A stretch of DNA of 39,935 nt from Methylobacter sp. (GTDB lineage: Bacteria > Pseudomonadota > Gammaproteobacteria > Methylococcales > Methylomonadaceae): positions 1 through 39,935 of the forward strand of contig JAQTQN010000007.1 in assembly GCA_028712225.1 (NCBI GenBank), read 5' to 3'. How positions within the stretch are numbered: the first letter of the stretch is position 1; every line of letters begins with the position of its first letter. The position numbers and the translations under genes are program-made. The notes under the pieces were generated by a model. The model was not told the origin of the DNA and did no database searches. It saw only the letters and a program-made list of their open reading frames with translations. This document shows, piece after piece, positions 1-8,342 of this stretch.

Positions 1-2
1 CT

Positions 3-1040
3 AATGCTGCAAATCAATATAAAGCCGTTCAAGCAGCCGTTAAAAATTCCCCAAAAAACACTGCTTTACAGGCTAATTTAAAGACTGCCAAGCTAACTTT
101 AAATTCTACAAATATTGATCTAAGCAAAGCAATTGCTGCCTATAACTTAGCAGTTAAAAATACAGCTGCCGCCAAAGCGGCATATACAAAGAAAACTACT
201 GAATTGAATACAGCGGAAGCTAACGCAAAAAAAGCGGAAGCTGCCTATGCTACTGAACTTGCCAAGTCAAAGGCGGTGGCTGCCGCTTCATCAACAACCA
301 CTGCAAAAACAACAATTGATTTAATGGTGTTGTATACCACCACTAATCAAACTGCTGCATATGCTAAACAACGGATTCAATATCTAGTCGATGTATCTAA
401 TCAAGCCTACAAAGATTCGGGCATAAATTTGAACCTAAGACTGGTGCATACTCGCGCAACCAGCTATGTAGAAAATAATGCCAATGCCCAAGCATTATCG
501 GATTTAGCCAGTGATAGGGGAGCATTCGCAGGCACTGCGGCACTACGTAATCAATACGGTGCAGACTTGGTGACATTATTCAGACCATTGTATGCACAAA
601 CTGCAGGAAGTTGCGGTACTGCTTATGTAGGCTTTGCTAACGGCACTAACGCTAATGCCGGCTTAGGTTTTGGAACTATCGGCGATGGTTATTCTAAAGA
701 CGCATTATCCAACTATTACTGCGGCGCAAACACCTTCACACACGAGCTTGGTCATAATCTAGGCAATGTGCATGATCGCGAATACAGCAGTATCACCGGT
801 AAATTTGCTTATTCTTACGCATGGGGCATCAATAACAAATTCGGTACTATCATGAGCTATTACGGACCATCAGTGATGTTGTTCTCAACCCCAACCTTGG
901 CAACACAATGTGCAGGCGGTCCTTGTGGCTTTGCTGAAGGCGACCCCAAAGCCTCTGATCAAGTCAAAACCATGAACTACACAACTCCTTTCGTTGCAAA
1001 CTACCGCAGCTCCACTGTAACTACACCGGTTATCCAATAG
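3..1040 (+). CDS. Zinc metalloprotease, metzincin (reprolysin/M12B-like), 5' end outside window
   Basis: The reading frame is open from base 3 to the TAG at 1038-1040, so the true start lies upstream of the window; an internal TTG at 204 is not convincing as a start. The metzincin zinc signature HELGHNLGNVHD is encoded at 741-776 (HExxHxxGxxHD, three His ligands and the catalytic Glu), and a Met-turn (TIMSYYG) follows around 852. Several Cys residues (GSCG, YYCGA, TQCAGGPC) suggest disulphides and therefore an exported enzyme. The part before about base 300 is rich in Ala, Lys, Thr and Asn and looks like a long coiled coil or linker preceding the catalytic domain. The downstream terminator closes the gene. 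Family knowledge indicates a secreted or surface peptidase; the substrate is unknown. The fold and catalytic class are secure, but the N-terminal export signal cannot be seen. Confidence 0.85.
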   Translation, partial: NAANQYKAVQAAVKNSPKNTALQANLKTAKLTLNSTNIDLSKAIAAYNLAVKNTAAAKAAYTKKTTELNTAEANAKKAEAAYATELAKSKAVAAASSTTTAKTTIDLMVLYTTTNQTAAYAKQRIQYLVDVSNQAYKDSGINLNLRLVHTRATSYVENNANAQALSDLASDRGAFAGTAALRNQYGADLVTLFRPLYAQTAGSCGTAYVGFANGTNANAGLGFGTIGDGYSKDALSNYYCGANTFTHELGHNLGNVHDREYSSITGKFAYSYAWGINNKFGTIMSYYGPSVMLFSTPTLATQCAGGPCGFAEGDPKASDQVKTMNYTTPFVANYRSSTVTTPVIQ

Positions 1041-1077
1041 TTGCTTTGTAACTATTTATCAAAAACACTCAGGATTT

Positions 1078-1115
1078 AAATCTCCCCCGGTTTTACCGGG
1101 GGAGATTTATTTTTT
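1078..1115 (+). terminator. Rho-independent terminator after the metalloprotease gene
   Basis: A perfect 13-bp stem (1078-1090 pairing with 1096-1108, arm AAATCTCCCCCGG) encloses a 5-base loop (TTTTA) and is followed at once by ATTTTTT. It lies 37 bases after the metalloprotease stop codon. Confidence 0.93.
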
Positions 1116-1889
1116 AGCTGTTCAGAAATAATCCAAACTATTCCTAATTATCGAAAATGCACTAATCGCAAGCACCATAACCCGCCATCAACACCAATAC
1201 ATCCCTCAATCTCATCATCGCGATCAGTTCCATGCGCCTCCGCGAGTAGATTTAGTAGGATGCAACTACTAAATCTACGGCGTCAATCACATTGCCAGCA
1301 AGCATTATTAGACTGATCTATGGAGTAACCTGAGTCAGCCCAGGCGTTTCTACGAGCAGCTCCAGACGTATACAGTAAAGGCCTATTACGGGCGTATTTA
1401 TCTGGGCAGCGTTGTCATTCGACGGCTGGCAAAAAGCGTTTACACCATTTTATAATCTGGCGGCTTTGCAAATCACCGACACACTGAGCAGTATTGCCGA
1501 CCTCACGATATTTAGCGGAGTCGTAACAATTTTTTATGCTGCCGTGCCCAACAATAAGATTGCGATAATTTCATTCTTCCACGCCCCCCCCCCTTCGACT
1601 GGAATCATATAGGAGATGGCTTTATCTTCACTCTAGAAACCCGCCAATATCGTGTCTTATGCCGTTGCTTATGGCGACCACAATCCGGTCATTTTGGTAT
1701 TAGGCGATCCCAAGCTGGGCAAGACTGGCAGTGGACAGATGGCATATCACCTGCCGACAACGCCCCCTGTTTGAGGAATGAATAAAGTGCGGGACGCTTA
1801 TTGCTGCCTTTTCTAGACTTGCACAGCATTAGAAGCGTTGACCTGTTTTTGTCTCATACCTTTAACAAATCCGAATGTTCAAAAAGTAG
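1111..1889. other. Gene-poor, degraded region
   Basis: No intact gene is visible across about 780 bases. A 66-codon frame at 1412-1612 (non-ATG start) encodes a hydrophobic stretch (FSGVVTIFYAAVPNNKI) that weakly recalls YihY/BrkB-type membrane proteins. It runs into a C10 tract at 1584-1593. Beyond that, a second coding-like stretch at about 1636-1773 (reading PVILVLGDPKLGKT) ends in TGA with no start. The picture is of one or more decayed genes whose identity I cannot establish. Confidence 0.4.
1246..1278. repeat. Perfect 13-bp inverted repeat (hairpin)
   Basis: GTAGATTTAGTAG (1246-1258) and its exact reverse complement (1266-1278) are separated by a 7-base spacer (GATGCAA). No T-run follows, so it is not a standard terminator. 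It sits alone in a degraded intergenic region and could be a REP-like or MITE-derived palindrome. Confidence 0.7.
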
Positions 1890-3500
1890 TCAACTCGGCG
1901 TTTTGCCAACTATATCCAAAGCCACCGCTTCGGCTGCTTTGATACCGTCAACTGCCGCAGAAAGAATACCACCAGCATAGCCCGCGCCCTCTCCTGCCGG
2001 ATACAATCCTTTGGTATTGATGCTTTGATATTGAGTATTGCGTTTGATCCGAATGGGGGATGAGGTGCGTGTTTCAACGCCGGTCAGCACGGCATCAGCC
2101 ATGGCAAAACCTTTTATTTTTTTATCAAACGCAGGCAGCGCTTCGCGGATAGCGTCGATGGCGTAATCAGGCAAAGCCGTACTCAAATCGCCCAGATGCA
2201 CACCAGGAGTATAGGACGGTTGTACAGTACCGAATGCCGTAGACGGCCGTTGAGCGATAAAATCACCAACCAATTGCCCTGGCGCGTCGTAGGTTTCTCC
2301 TCCCAGTTTGAAGGCACGCGCTTCCAATTGTCGCTGAAAGTCAATACCGGCCAGCGGGTGTCCGGGGTAATCTTCCGGGGTAATACCGACCACAATGCCG
2401 CTATTGGCGTTACGTTCATTACGGGAGTATTGGCTCATGCCATTGGTGACCACATGCCCTGCCTCAGAGGTTGCAGCAACCACAGTGCCGCCTGGACACA
2501 TACAAAAACTGTAAACCGAACGGCCATTTTTGCAATGATGTACCAGCTTGTAATCGGCCGCACCCAGCAAAGGATTTCCAGCGTTACTGCCGTATCGACA
2601 AGTATCTATGAGTGATTGAGGGTGTTCTATACGAAAACCAACAGAAAAAGGTTTAGCTTCAATGTAAACGCCTTGGTCATAAAGCATTTTGAAGGTATCC
2701 CTGGCACTGTGACCAACCGCCAAGACAACATGATCGCAAACCAAAGTTTCACCATTAGCTAGTACCACAGCGCGTACTTGATTATTGTCGATGGCAATGG
2801 TATCTACACGGCTTTTAAAACGAATTTCTCCGCCCAATGATTCAATCGTTGCCCGCATTTGTTCAACCATTGTTACTAATCTAAAAGTGCCAATATGCGG
2901 TTTGCTGACATGAAGGATTTCTTCCGGAGCGCCCGCTTTAACAAATTCAGTGAGCACTTTACGACCGTAATGATTAGGGTCTTTGATTTGCGTATACAGC
3001 TTGCCATCAGAAAAAGTACCCGCACCACCCTCGCCAAATTGAACATTCGATTCGGGGTTAAAGACTCTTTTACGCCACAGTCCAAACGTATCTTTGGTAC
3101 GTTCACGCACTTCTTTGCCGCGCTCTAAAATAATCGGTCGAAAACCCATTTGCGCCAAAATTAATCCGGCAAACAAGCCACAAGGTCCGGTACCAATCAC
3201 GATAGGTCGATTAGTTATTTTTGCGGGTGCCTGGGCAACGAAGCGGTAAGAAGTGTCAGGCGTTACCGAAATATGAGCATCATCTTTAAAACGCGTTAAA
3301 ACAGAACCCTCATCTACTGTTTCAATGTCTAATGTATAGACAAGCAAAATATCATTTTTCTTACGTGCGTCATGACCGCGGCGAAAAACAGTATAAGTAA
3401 CCAGTTGATTGTCGAAAATGCCAAGCCGCTGACAAATAGCCTGTTTAAGTTGAGCTTCCGTGTGGTTGAGAGGAAGTTTGAGTTCGGTAATTCTTAACAT
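1890..3500 (-). CDS. NAD(P)/FAD-dependent oxidoreductase (COG2509-type dehydrogenase)
   Basis: This 536-aa flavoprotein has an N-terminal region of about 95 residues before the FAD-binding Rossmann motif (GTGPCG at 103-108, ending in the acidic ILERG). It then has an internal segment with FCMCPGGTVV, and a C-terminal FAD-contact motif YPAGEGAGYAGGI near residue 505, which is typical of the uncharacterised FAD-dependent dehydrogenases related to BaiN/geranylgeranyl-reductase-like flavoproteins. Length and motif order fit the family. It is expected to be cytosolic; the substrate is unknown. The start at 3498-3500 is supported because the conserved N-terminal region begins immediately (MLRITELKLPL). 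It stands alone on the minus strand, with a long intergenic region before the CheY-like gene. Confidence 0.85.
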   Translation of the reverse strand: MLRITELKLPLNHTEAQLKQAICQRLGIFDNQLVTYTVFRRGHDARKKNDILLVYTLDIETVDEGSVLTRFKDDAHISVTPDTSYRFVAQAPAKITNRPIVIGTGPCGLFAGLILAQMGFRPIILERGKEVRERTKDTFGLWRKRVFNPESNVQFGEGGAGTFSDGKLYTQIKDPNHYGRKVLTEFVKAGAPEEILHVSKPHIGTFRLVTMVEQMRATIESLGGEIRFKSRVDTIAIDNNQVRAVVLANGETLVCDHVVLAVGHSARDTFKMLYDQGVYIEAKPFSVGFRIEHPQSLIDTCRYGSNAGNPLLGAADYKLVHHCKNGRSVYSFCMCPGGTVVAATSEAGHVVTNGMSQYSRNERNANSGIVVGITPEDYPGHPLAGIDFQRQLEARAFKLGGETYDAPGQLVGDFIAQRPSTAFGTVQPSYTPGVHLGDLSTALPDYAIDAIREALPAFDKKIKGFAMADAVLTGVETRTSSPIRIKRNTQYQSINTKGLYPAGEGAGYAGGILSAAVDGIKAAEAVALDIVGKTPS

Positions 3501-3933
3501 AACATCTTTGTTTTTTACTTAGGATAAATTCAAAATATCTGGCTATATTACGCTAAGGACATAATCCACGGCTAACCAACATCGTCATTTATTAATAGTT
3601 AATAATGATAATTTTGCAGGCCACACATGCTACAGCACCCCAGAATATCGTCTTTTGGATACCCTCTCAGCATCCATTAATTGTAATCTCGACCAATTAC
3701 ACGTCGCCGTTCGATAAGCCCCCCCCCTGCCCGCAGTGAAAAGAAATGAGTGCATAAAAACTATTAGTGGTTTGATGTATTAACAACAAATGATGAAAAA
3801 AATTTGTCTTTATTCCATTCACATCTATGCTTATGTTTAGTATTTTTTTAACTTTGTCTATGAATTGTATTTTAGACAATTCACGCTCAGGGACTGCATA
3901 TTAGCGTTTTGTTAAAAAAATCTTTGAAGTTGA
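3501..3933. other. Intergenic region with C9 tract and a palindrome upstream of the receiver gene
   Basis: No convincing gene is present between the divergent flavoprotein and receiver genes. A run of nine C occurs at 3719-3727. The palindrome GAATTGT-N7-ACAATTC lies at 3862-3882, overlapping a second inverted repeat TTGTCTA-N12-TAGACAA (3854-3879), about 50 bases before the receiver start. Such a site could be an operator, but no regulator is known. A 60-codon minus-strand frame at 3697-3879 looks spurious. Confidence 0.4.
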
Positions 3934-4359
3934 ATGGCAAGCCCAACACTGAACAAACTCGGAATAAAAATGGAAATATCACAAGAACTATTACAAAAAA
4001 AAATTCTGATTGTCGATGACGCAGCATCAATGCGAACCTTGACCAAAGCTATTCTGCGCGAAGCGGGATTTACTCATGTTTTTGATGCTCCTGGTGGGCG
4101 CGAAGCGTTAATGATGATGAATAAGGTCAGGGTTAATATTGTAATTTGCGACTGGAATATGCCAGGTATGACTGGTTTAGAATTATTTAAAGCTGTGAAA
4201 GAAGACCCCAAACTGCCTACTCCACCTTGGATTATGCTCACTTCGTCATCCGAAGGTGAAAAAGTAAAAGAAGCAATTCTTGCTGGCGTGACATCTTATA
4301 TCGTCAAACCTTTTAAGCCTGATAACTTAATTAAACAAGTTATCAGCAAGCTCTCGTAA
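3934..4359 (+). CDS. Single-domain response regulator (CheY-like receiver)
   Basis: The protein is a stand-alone receiver domain with no output domain. Numbering from the ATG at 3934, the acidic pair is D28-D29 (ILIVDD), the phospho-acceptor is D73 (ICDWNMPGMTG), the switch Thr is T103 (MLTSS) and the conserved Lys is K125 (IVKPF). The WNMPGMTG context is closest to chemotaxis CheY proteins. A second ATG at 3970 (13th codon) gives 129 aa, nearer to the usual CheY length, and may be the real start; neither has a strong ribosome binding site. It presumably acts by phosphorylation-dependent protein contact. No histidine kinase or chemotaxis gene is nearby, so the partner is unknown. Confidence 0.88.
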   Translation: MASPTLNKLGIKMEISQELLQKKILIVDDAASMRTLTKAILREAGFTHVFDAPGGREALMMMNKVRVNIVICDWNMPGMTGLELFKAVKEDPKLPTPPWIMLTSSSEGEKVKEAILAGVTSYIVKPFKPDNLIKQVISKLS

Positions 4360-4375
4360 GTAATTCCTCTTAACC

Positions 4376-4404
4376 GCAGCGGGCAAAATCTAGCTGCCCG
4401 CTGC
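4376..4404. terminator. GC-rich hairpin between convergent genes
   Basis: A perfect 10-bp stem (GCAGCGGGCA at 4376-4385 with TGCCCGCTGC at 4395-4404) and 9-base loop lie in the 54-base gap between the receiver gene (+) and the helicase gene (-). There is no T-run on either side, so it may be a weak bidirectional terminator or a 3'-end stabilising hairpin. Confidence 0.55.
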
Positions 4405-4413
4405 AAACACCAT

Positions 4414-5745
4414 CTACTCGGCTTCTGTAGATTGTTCCTTTTGCTTAGGCACACGCCGCTTGCCAATATTCTTTTTATCCCGCTCCCGTACTTTCACCTT
4501 TTTTGCTGTCACTTTTTTGGGCTCTTCTTTCTTTTTGGATACTGAAGACTTCCCCGACGCTTTAATTTTCTTTGGGCCGTTATATTTGCCCTGTAAACCT
4601 TCAATAATTCTGCGATTGAACTTTTGCTTCAGAAACCTCGCTATGCCGGAAATAATATTCCATTCGGTACTGTTGACTAAAGCAATCGTCCGGCCGGATT
4701 CTTCAGCCCGACCAGTACGGCCAATTCTATGAATATAATCAATACCATTTCTTGGTACATCATAGTTAATTACCAGATTAATCCCTTTCACATCTAAGCC
4801 GCGCGCAGCAAGATCGGTAGCCACGACAATATTAATTGTACCTTCCCGGAATAACTCCATCATCCGGTTGCGATCTTTTTGATCCATATCGCCATGCAGC
4901 ACGCCCACACGCAGCTTATGCCCACGCAAAGGGCCGCGAAGCTCATCTGCTTTTATTTTGGTATTAGTAAACACCAAAGCCTTATCGTAAGTTTCGTTCA
5001 ATAACAACCAAGCCAACAATTTTTGCTTATGTTCATAATCGTCGGCCAACACCATTTGCTGTTCGATATTATCGTGGCCATCATGCAAGGTATTGAGAGC
5101 AATGGTTTTATGGTTTTTTAACACCTTGTCAGCCATTTTGATGACACCGTAGTGGGTCAATGTGGCCGAAAATAACAAAGTTTGTCGTTGCTTATTACAT
5201 TGCTCCACAATAGCAAGGACATCATCACTAAAGCCCATATCGAGCATACGATCAGCTTCATCAAGGATAAGTACTTCCAAATACCTGATATTGACCGAAT
5301 CTTGCGCGATTAACTCCAACAATCGACCTGGCGTTGCCACAATAATTGCCGGATTCTTTCTCAATAGCGATTGCTGTTTTTTAAAATCTTCGCCGCCAGT
5401 AACTAACCCCGAAGTAAGATCGGTAAATTGACTTAATAACTGGCATTGACTGAAGGTTTGTTGAGCCAGTTCCCGCGTTGGCGCCAATATCAACGCACGA
5501 ATACCAAATTTTTCCGAAGGCCGGATTAACAAATTATGTAAGGTTGGCAACAAAAACGCTGCAGTCTTACCGCTACCTGTTTCAGCGCTGACTAATAAGT
5601 CTTTGTCTTCTAGTATGGATGGGATGGCTTGATACTGAACCGCAGTAGGCTTTTCGTAACCAATCTGTTCAACAGCTTTGAGTAACTGTTCTTGTAGTGA
5701 AAGGTCATAAAATGAAGAAGGACTTTCGTTGGGCGTGGGTTGCAT
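4414..5745 (-). CDS. DEAD-box ATP-dependent RNA helicase
   Basis: All core motifs are present in 443 aa: a Q-motif region (YEKPTAVQYQAIP), Walker A AETGSGKT (54-61), PTRELA (89-94), TPGR (138-141), DEAD (162-165), SAT (193-195), ARGLD (314-318) and HRIGRTGR (339-346). The C-terminal 60 or so residues are very Lys/Arg-rich, typical of an RNA-binding tail in the RhlE/SrmB-like group. The likely role is ATP-driven remodelling of rRNA or mRNA structure, for example in ribosome assembly or cold adaptation; the exact subgroup cannot be fixed by eye. The ATG at 5743-5745 starts just before the conserved region. It is transcribed convergently with the receiver gene and divergently from the export permease. 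Confidence 0.95.
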   Translation of the reverse strand: MQPTPNESPSSFYDLSLQEQLLKAVEQIGYEKPTAVQYQAIPSILEDKDLLVSAETGSGKTAAFLLPTLHNLLIRPSEKFGIRALILAPTRELAQQTFSQCQLLSQFTDLTSGLVTGGEDFKKQQSLLRKNPAIIVATPGRLLELIAQDSVNIRYLEVLILDEADRMLDMGFSDDVLAIVEQCNKQRQTLLFSATLTHYGVIKMADKVLKNHKTIALNTLHDGHDNIEQQMVLADDYEHKQKLLAWLLLNETYDKALVFTNTKIKADELRGPLRGHKLRVGVLHGDMDQKDRNRMMELFREGTINIVVATDLAARGLDVKGINLVINYDVPRNGIDYIHRIGRTGRAEESGRTIALVNSTEWNIISGIARFLKQKFNRRIIEGLQGKYNGPKKIKASGKSSVSKKKEEPKKVTAKKVKVRERDKKNIGKRRVPKQKEQSTEAE

Positions 5746-5902
5746 GATTATTTTTATTCGCTATGCTATGAAGGGCTACAGATTAAAGTGTTTCGTAATT
5801 ATAAACGCTAAGTTTTACGGATTTTTTTTAATTAGGTGTAATGAAATTAATTATCCAAAATACGGCACCTATAAAATTCATGTTCTCACAGATCAAATAA
5901 TA

Positions 5903-6721
5903 ATGATTAAAGTAGTTAAAAACCTTTACCAATACCGCGAACTCATCGCAGCACTAGCTTGGAAAAACATAGTTATACGCTATAAACAAGCATACTTAGG
6001 TGTTCTATGGGCAGTGCTTAAGCCCATCATGCTAATGCTGATATTTACGCTGGTGAGAAGTTTTGTCGGCATTGAAAGTGATGACATCCCCTACCCCATT
6101 CTTACTTTCGCAGCACTCATACCCTGGGTATTCTTTCAAGAGTCCGCTTCAGAAGGCGTTAGCAGCGTTACCTCAAATGCTGTTTTAATTAAAAAAATAT
6201 ATTTTCCGCGTGAAGTATTCCCGATTACCGCGATGGTCACCAAAACTGTAGAGCTCGCCATTAGCTTTGTAATATTGGCAGGCATGATGATTTACTACAA
6301 AATGGTGCCGACCGTTTACGCGTTGTGGGTACCAGCCATAATTTTTTACACCATGATCGTCGCTCTAGGCATCAGCTTTTTTGGTGCCGCGGTAAACGTT
6401 TACTACCGTGACATGTCACAAGCATTACCTGTAGCCCTATCGTTATTGATGTACGGTTCCCCGGTCATGTATCCACTTAGCTTAGTACACAAAAAACTAA
6501 TTGAAGAACAAGCAGCAGGTATCTGGTCAAATGACTTATATACTCTATACACTCTCAATCCTCTAGCTGGCATTATCGACACATTTCAACGTGTTTTACT
6601 TAAAGGATTGCCACCCGATTTTAATGCCTTGTATCCCGGAGCTATCTTGACCTTGACTATATTACCATTAAGTTATATTTTTTTTAAAAAGGCAGAAAAC
6701 TGGTTTGCGGATGTCATATAA
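5903..6721 (+). CDS. ABC-2 type polysaccharide export permease (Wzm-like)
   Basis: The protein has the ABC-2 membrane-protein layout of O-antigen and teichoic-acid exporters: an amphipathic N-terminus (YRELIAALAWKNIVIRYKQ) followed by about six membrane segments, with the family-typical LGVLWAVLKPI and AVNVYYRDMSQ. It would form the inner-membrane channel for a lipid-linked glycan. The frame stays open back to 5729, but the upstream codons are unlike the family and overlap the divergent helicase gene. ATG at 5903 gives 272 aa, the usual Wzm length, so I take that start. Its ATPase partner is three genes downstream (9952) instead of adjacent. A hairpin with a T-run follows about 190 bases later. 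Confidence 0.9.
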   Translation: MIKVVKNLYQYRELIAALAWKNIVIRYKQAYLGVLWAVLKPIMLMLIFTLVRSFVGIESDDIPYPILTFAALIPWVFFQESASEGVSSVTSNAVLIKKIYFPREVFPITAMVTKTVELAISFVILAGMMIYYKMVPTVYALWVPAIIFYTMIVALGISFFGAAVNVYYRDMSQALPVALSLLMYGSPVMYPLSLVHKKLIEEQAAGIWSNDLYTLYTLNPLAGIIDTFQRVLLKGLPPDFNALYPGAILTLTILPLSYIFFKKAENWFADVI

Positions 6722-7052
6722 ACCTTATGCACTAAATAAACTAGATACTTATTGACCTACATTAGTCAATTAACAAAACTCTGAATACTTAAGACAAGCA
6801 CAAGGCTTCATCTAATTGATTTAAATTATCTTATCTTTAAGATGTGTCTATATTCGGAAATCCGTAGATTTAACCTAATTTTAATTACTATACTAGACAA
6901 TATTTATAGCGCACTAATAGACATTAGTGCGCATTACGATATTTTTTAATAACATTAAACCATTCATTCAATAAATAAATCAGCGAAATACAAAGCAAAC
7001 TGAATTTCTGTCGCCCCCTAAAACAACCTAATTAAATCGCATGGATTATTGA
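6722..7052. other. AT-rich intergenic region within the glycan locus
   Basis: This 331-base gap contains no gene. It holds ATTGAC-N8-GTCAAT (6751-6770) and the strong hairpin at 6909-6932 (separate entry). It probably separates the permease transcript from the glycosyltransferase run and carries a promoter for the latter, but I could not pick out a clear -35/-10 pair. Confidence 0.4.
6909..6947 (+). terminator. Terminator-like hairpin downstream of the permease gene
   Basis: GCGCACTAAT (6909-6918) pairs perfectly with ATTAGTGCGC (6923-6932) around a 4-base loop (AGAC). A run of six T (6942-6947) begins 9 bases after the stem, further away than ideal. It may terminate the permease transcript, or be an operator-type palindrome ahead of the next gene. 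Confidence 0.5.
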
Positions 7053-8264
7053 ATGAAAATATTATTTATATCACCATTTCTGCCATGGCCAAAAAATATT
7101 GGTGTCGCACTAAGAATGAATTCAATTCTGACAGCGTTACAATTAATAGCTAAGGTTGATTGTGTTTTTTTTGGGGATGAAAATCATATTAAAAAACTAC
7201 CTGTCGGAGTTACTCCAAGAGTAATTAAAGTATTGCCCTTTCCAGATTTATTGAAAAACCCATTCTTAGGCAAACTATTGAAGTTAATTCCACCCGAAAA
7301 TCGAGAATGGTGGCTTTCTTACTTACCTGGATTTCATCTTTTTTATCCTTCTTCAAATGAATTAAATAAGCAATTTTCTACTACTGATGCCACCCAATAT
7401 GATTTGATTTTTTTTGTCAGAATCCCCACCCTTTGGTGGCTGCGGTGGAAATCACAGATACCTACAGTTGTAGATATAGATGACGTAATGCATTTAGGTC
7501 TGCTTAACTCGAACCAATCAGAAAATAAATTCATCAAAAAAATATTTAAAAAATGGCACTACTTCAACGTAAAAATTGCTGAAATTAGTAGTTTATCTTT
7601 AGCATCAGCTGGTTTTGTATGTAGTAATAATGACGCTAAAAGCTTAAGTAATAGAAAAATTAATATATTGCCCAATATTTTTCCAGACAGAGGCCAATTG
7701 CAACGGGAAATTGCTGTTGTTAAGTCACCAATAATTCTTTTCGTTGGAGCGTTGGTCTACAAACCAAATAGAGAAGCACTCGACTATTTTATAAAAGAAA
7801 TATTCCCTTTAATTAAAAAGAGTTGCCCTAAAGCAGTATTGCGTATTGTCGGCAGAACAGCTGTTGATCAAAGATTTTCTTGGTCTAATGAAGAAGGAAT
7901 TGAATTCTTAGGCACAGTTGAAAATATAGATCCAATTATTGAAACAGCAGCTATTGAAGTATGCCCAATGCTATATGGGCTTGGAACACGAATCAAAATT
8001 CTAGAGGCGTTATCGTTCGGAAAATGCGTTGTTTCGACGTCTGTTGGCGCTCACGGGATCGATTTGAACGAACATAGCGGTTTGTATCGAGCTGATACGC
8101 CAGAAAAATTCGCAAATACATGCGTCTCATTATTAAATAACTTAGCCTTACGACAATCCCTTGCTCCTTTTGCTCGAGAAGGGGTAAGCAAATATTATGG
8201 GCAAGATCGTGTAAATTCAATTATTAATAAGGTTGTTCTGGAAGTTACAGGTCGCCAGAAATAA
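7053..8264 (+). CDS. Glycosyltransferase family 4 (GT-B fold)
   Basis: This 403-aa cytosolic or membrane-associated glycosyltransferase opens with the GT4 first strand (KILFISPFLPWP) and has a second Rossmann half beginning near SPIILFVGALVYKPN. The nucleotide-sugar site is GLGTRIKILEALSFGKCVVSTSVGAHGI in the C-terminal third, here given as a motif description. This resembles the PEP-CTERM/exosortase-associated sugar transferases, in line with the exosortase-A-type ligase at 23444. Donor and acceptor sugars cannot be read from the sequence. The ATG has no strong Shine-Dalgarno, but the protein starts exactly at the conserved strand. Confidence 0.88.
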   Translation: MKILFISPFLPWPKNIGVALRMNSILTALQLIAKVDCVFFGDENHIKKLPVGVTPRVIKVLPFPDLLKNPFLGKLLKLIPPENREWWLSYLPGFHLFYPSSNELNKQFSTTDATQYDLIFFVRIPTLWWLRWKSQIPTVVDIDDVMHLGLLNSNQSENKFIKKIFKKWHYFNVKIAEISSLSLASAGFVCSNNDAKSLSNRKINILPNIFPDRGQLQREIAVVKSPIILFVGALVYKPNREALDYFIKEIFPLIKKSCPKAVLRIVGRTAVDQRFSWSNEEGIEFLGTVENIDPIIETAAIEVCPMLYGLGTRIKILEALSFGKCVVSTSVGAHGIDLNEHSGLYRADTPEKFANTCVSLLNNLALRQSLAPFAREGVSKYYGQDRVNSIINKVVLEVTGRQK

Positions 8265-8342
8265 TAGATTTAGCCTTTCTTTTTTTGGCAGGTAACATTA
8301 AAAAGTAACGTAATACAAATTTTAATACTTAGGACAACAAAA

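Noticed and set aside
3697-3879. 60-codon minus-strand frame
   Set aside because: It runs through a C9 tract and AT-rich intergenic DNA, with no recognisable protein pattern.
5729-5902. Longer N-terminus for the ABC-2 permease starting at 5729
   Set aside because: The extra 58 codons overlap the divergent helicase start and do not resemble the family; ATG 5903 gives the normal Wzm length.
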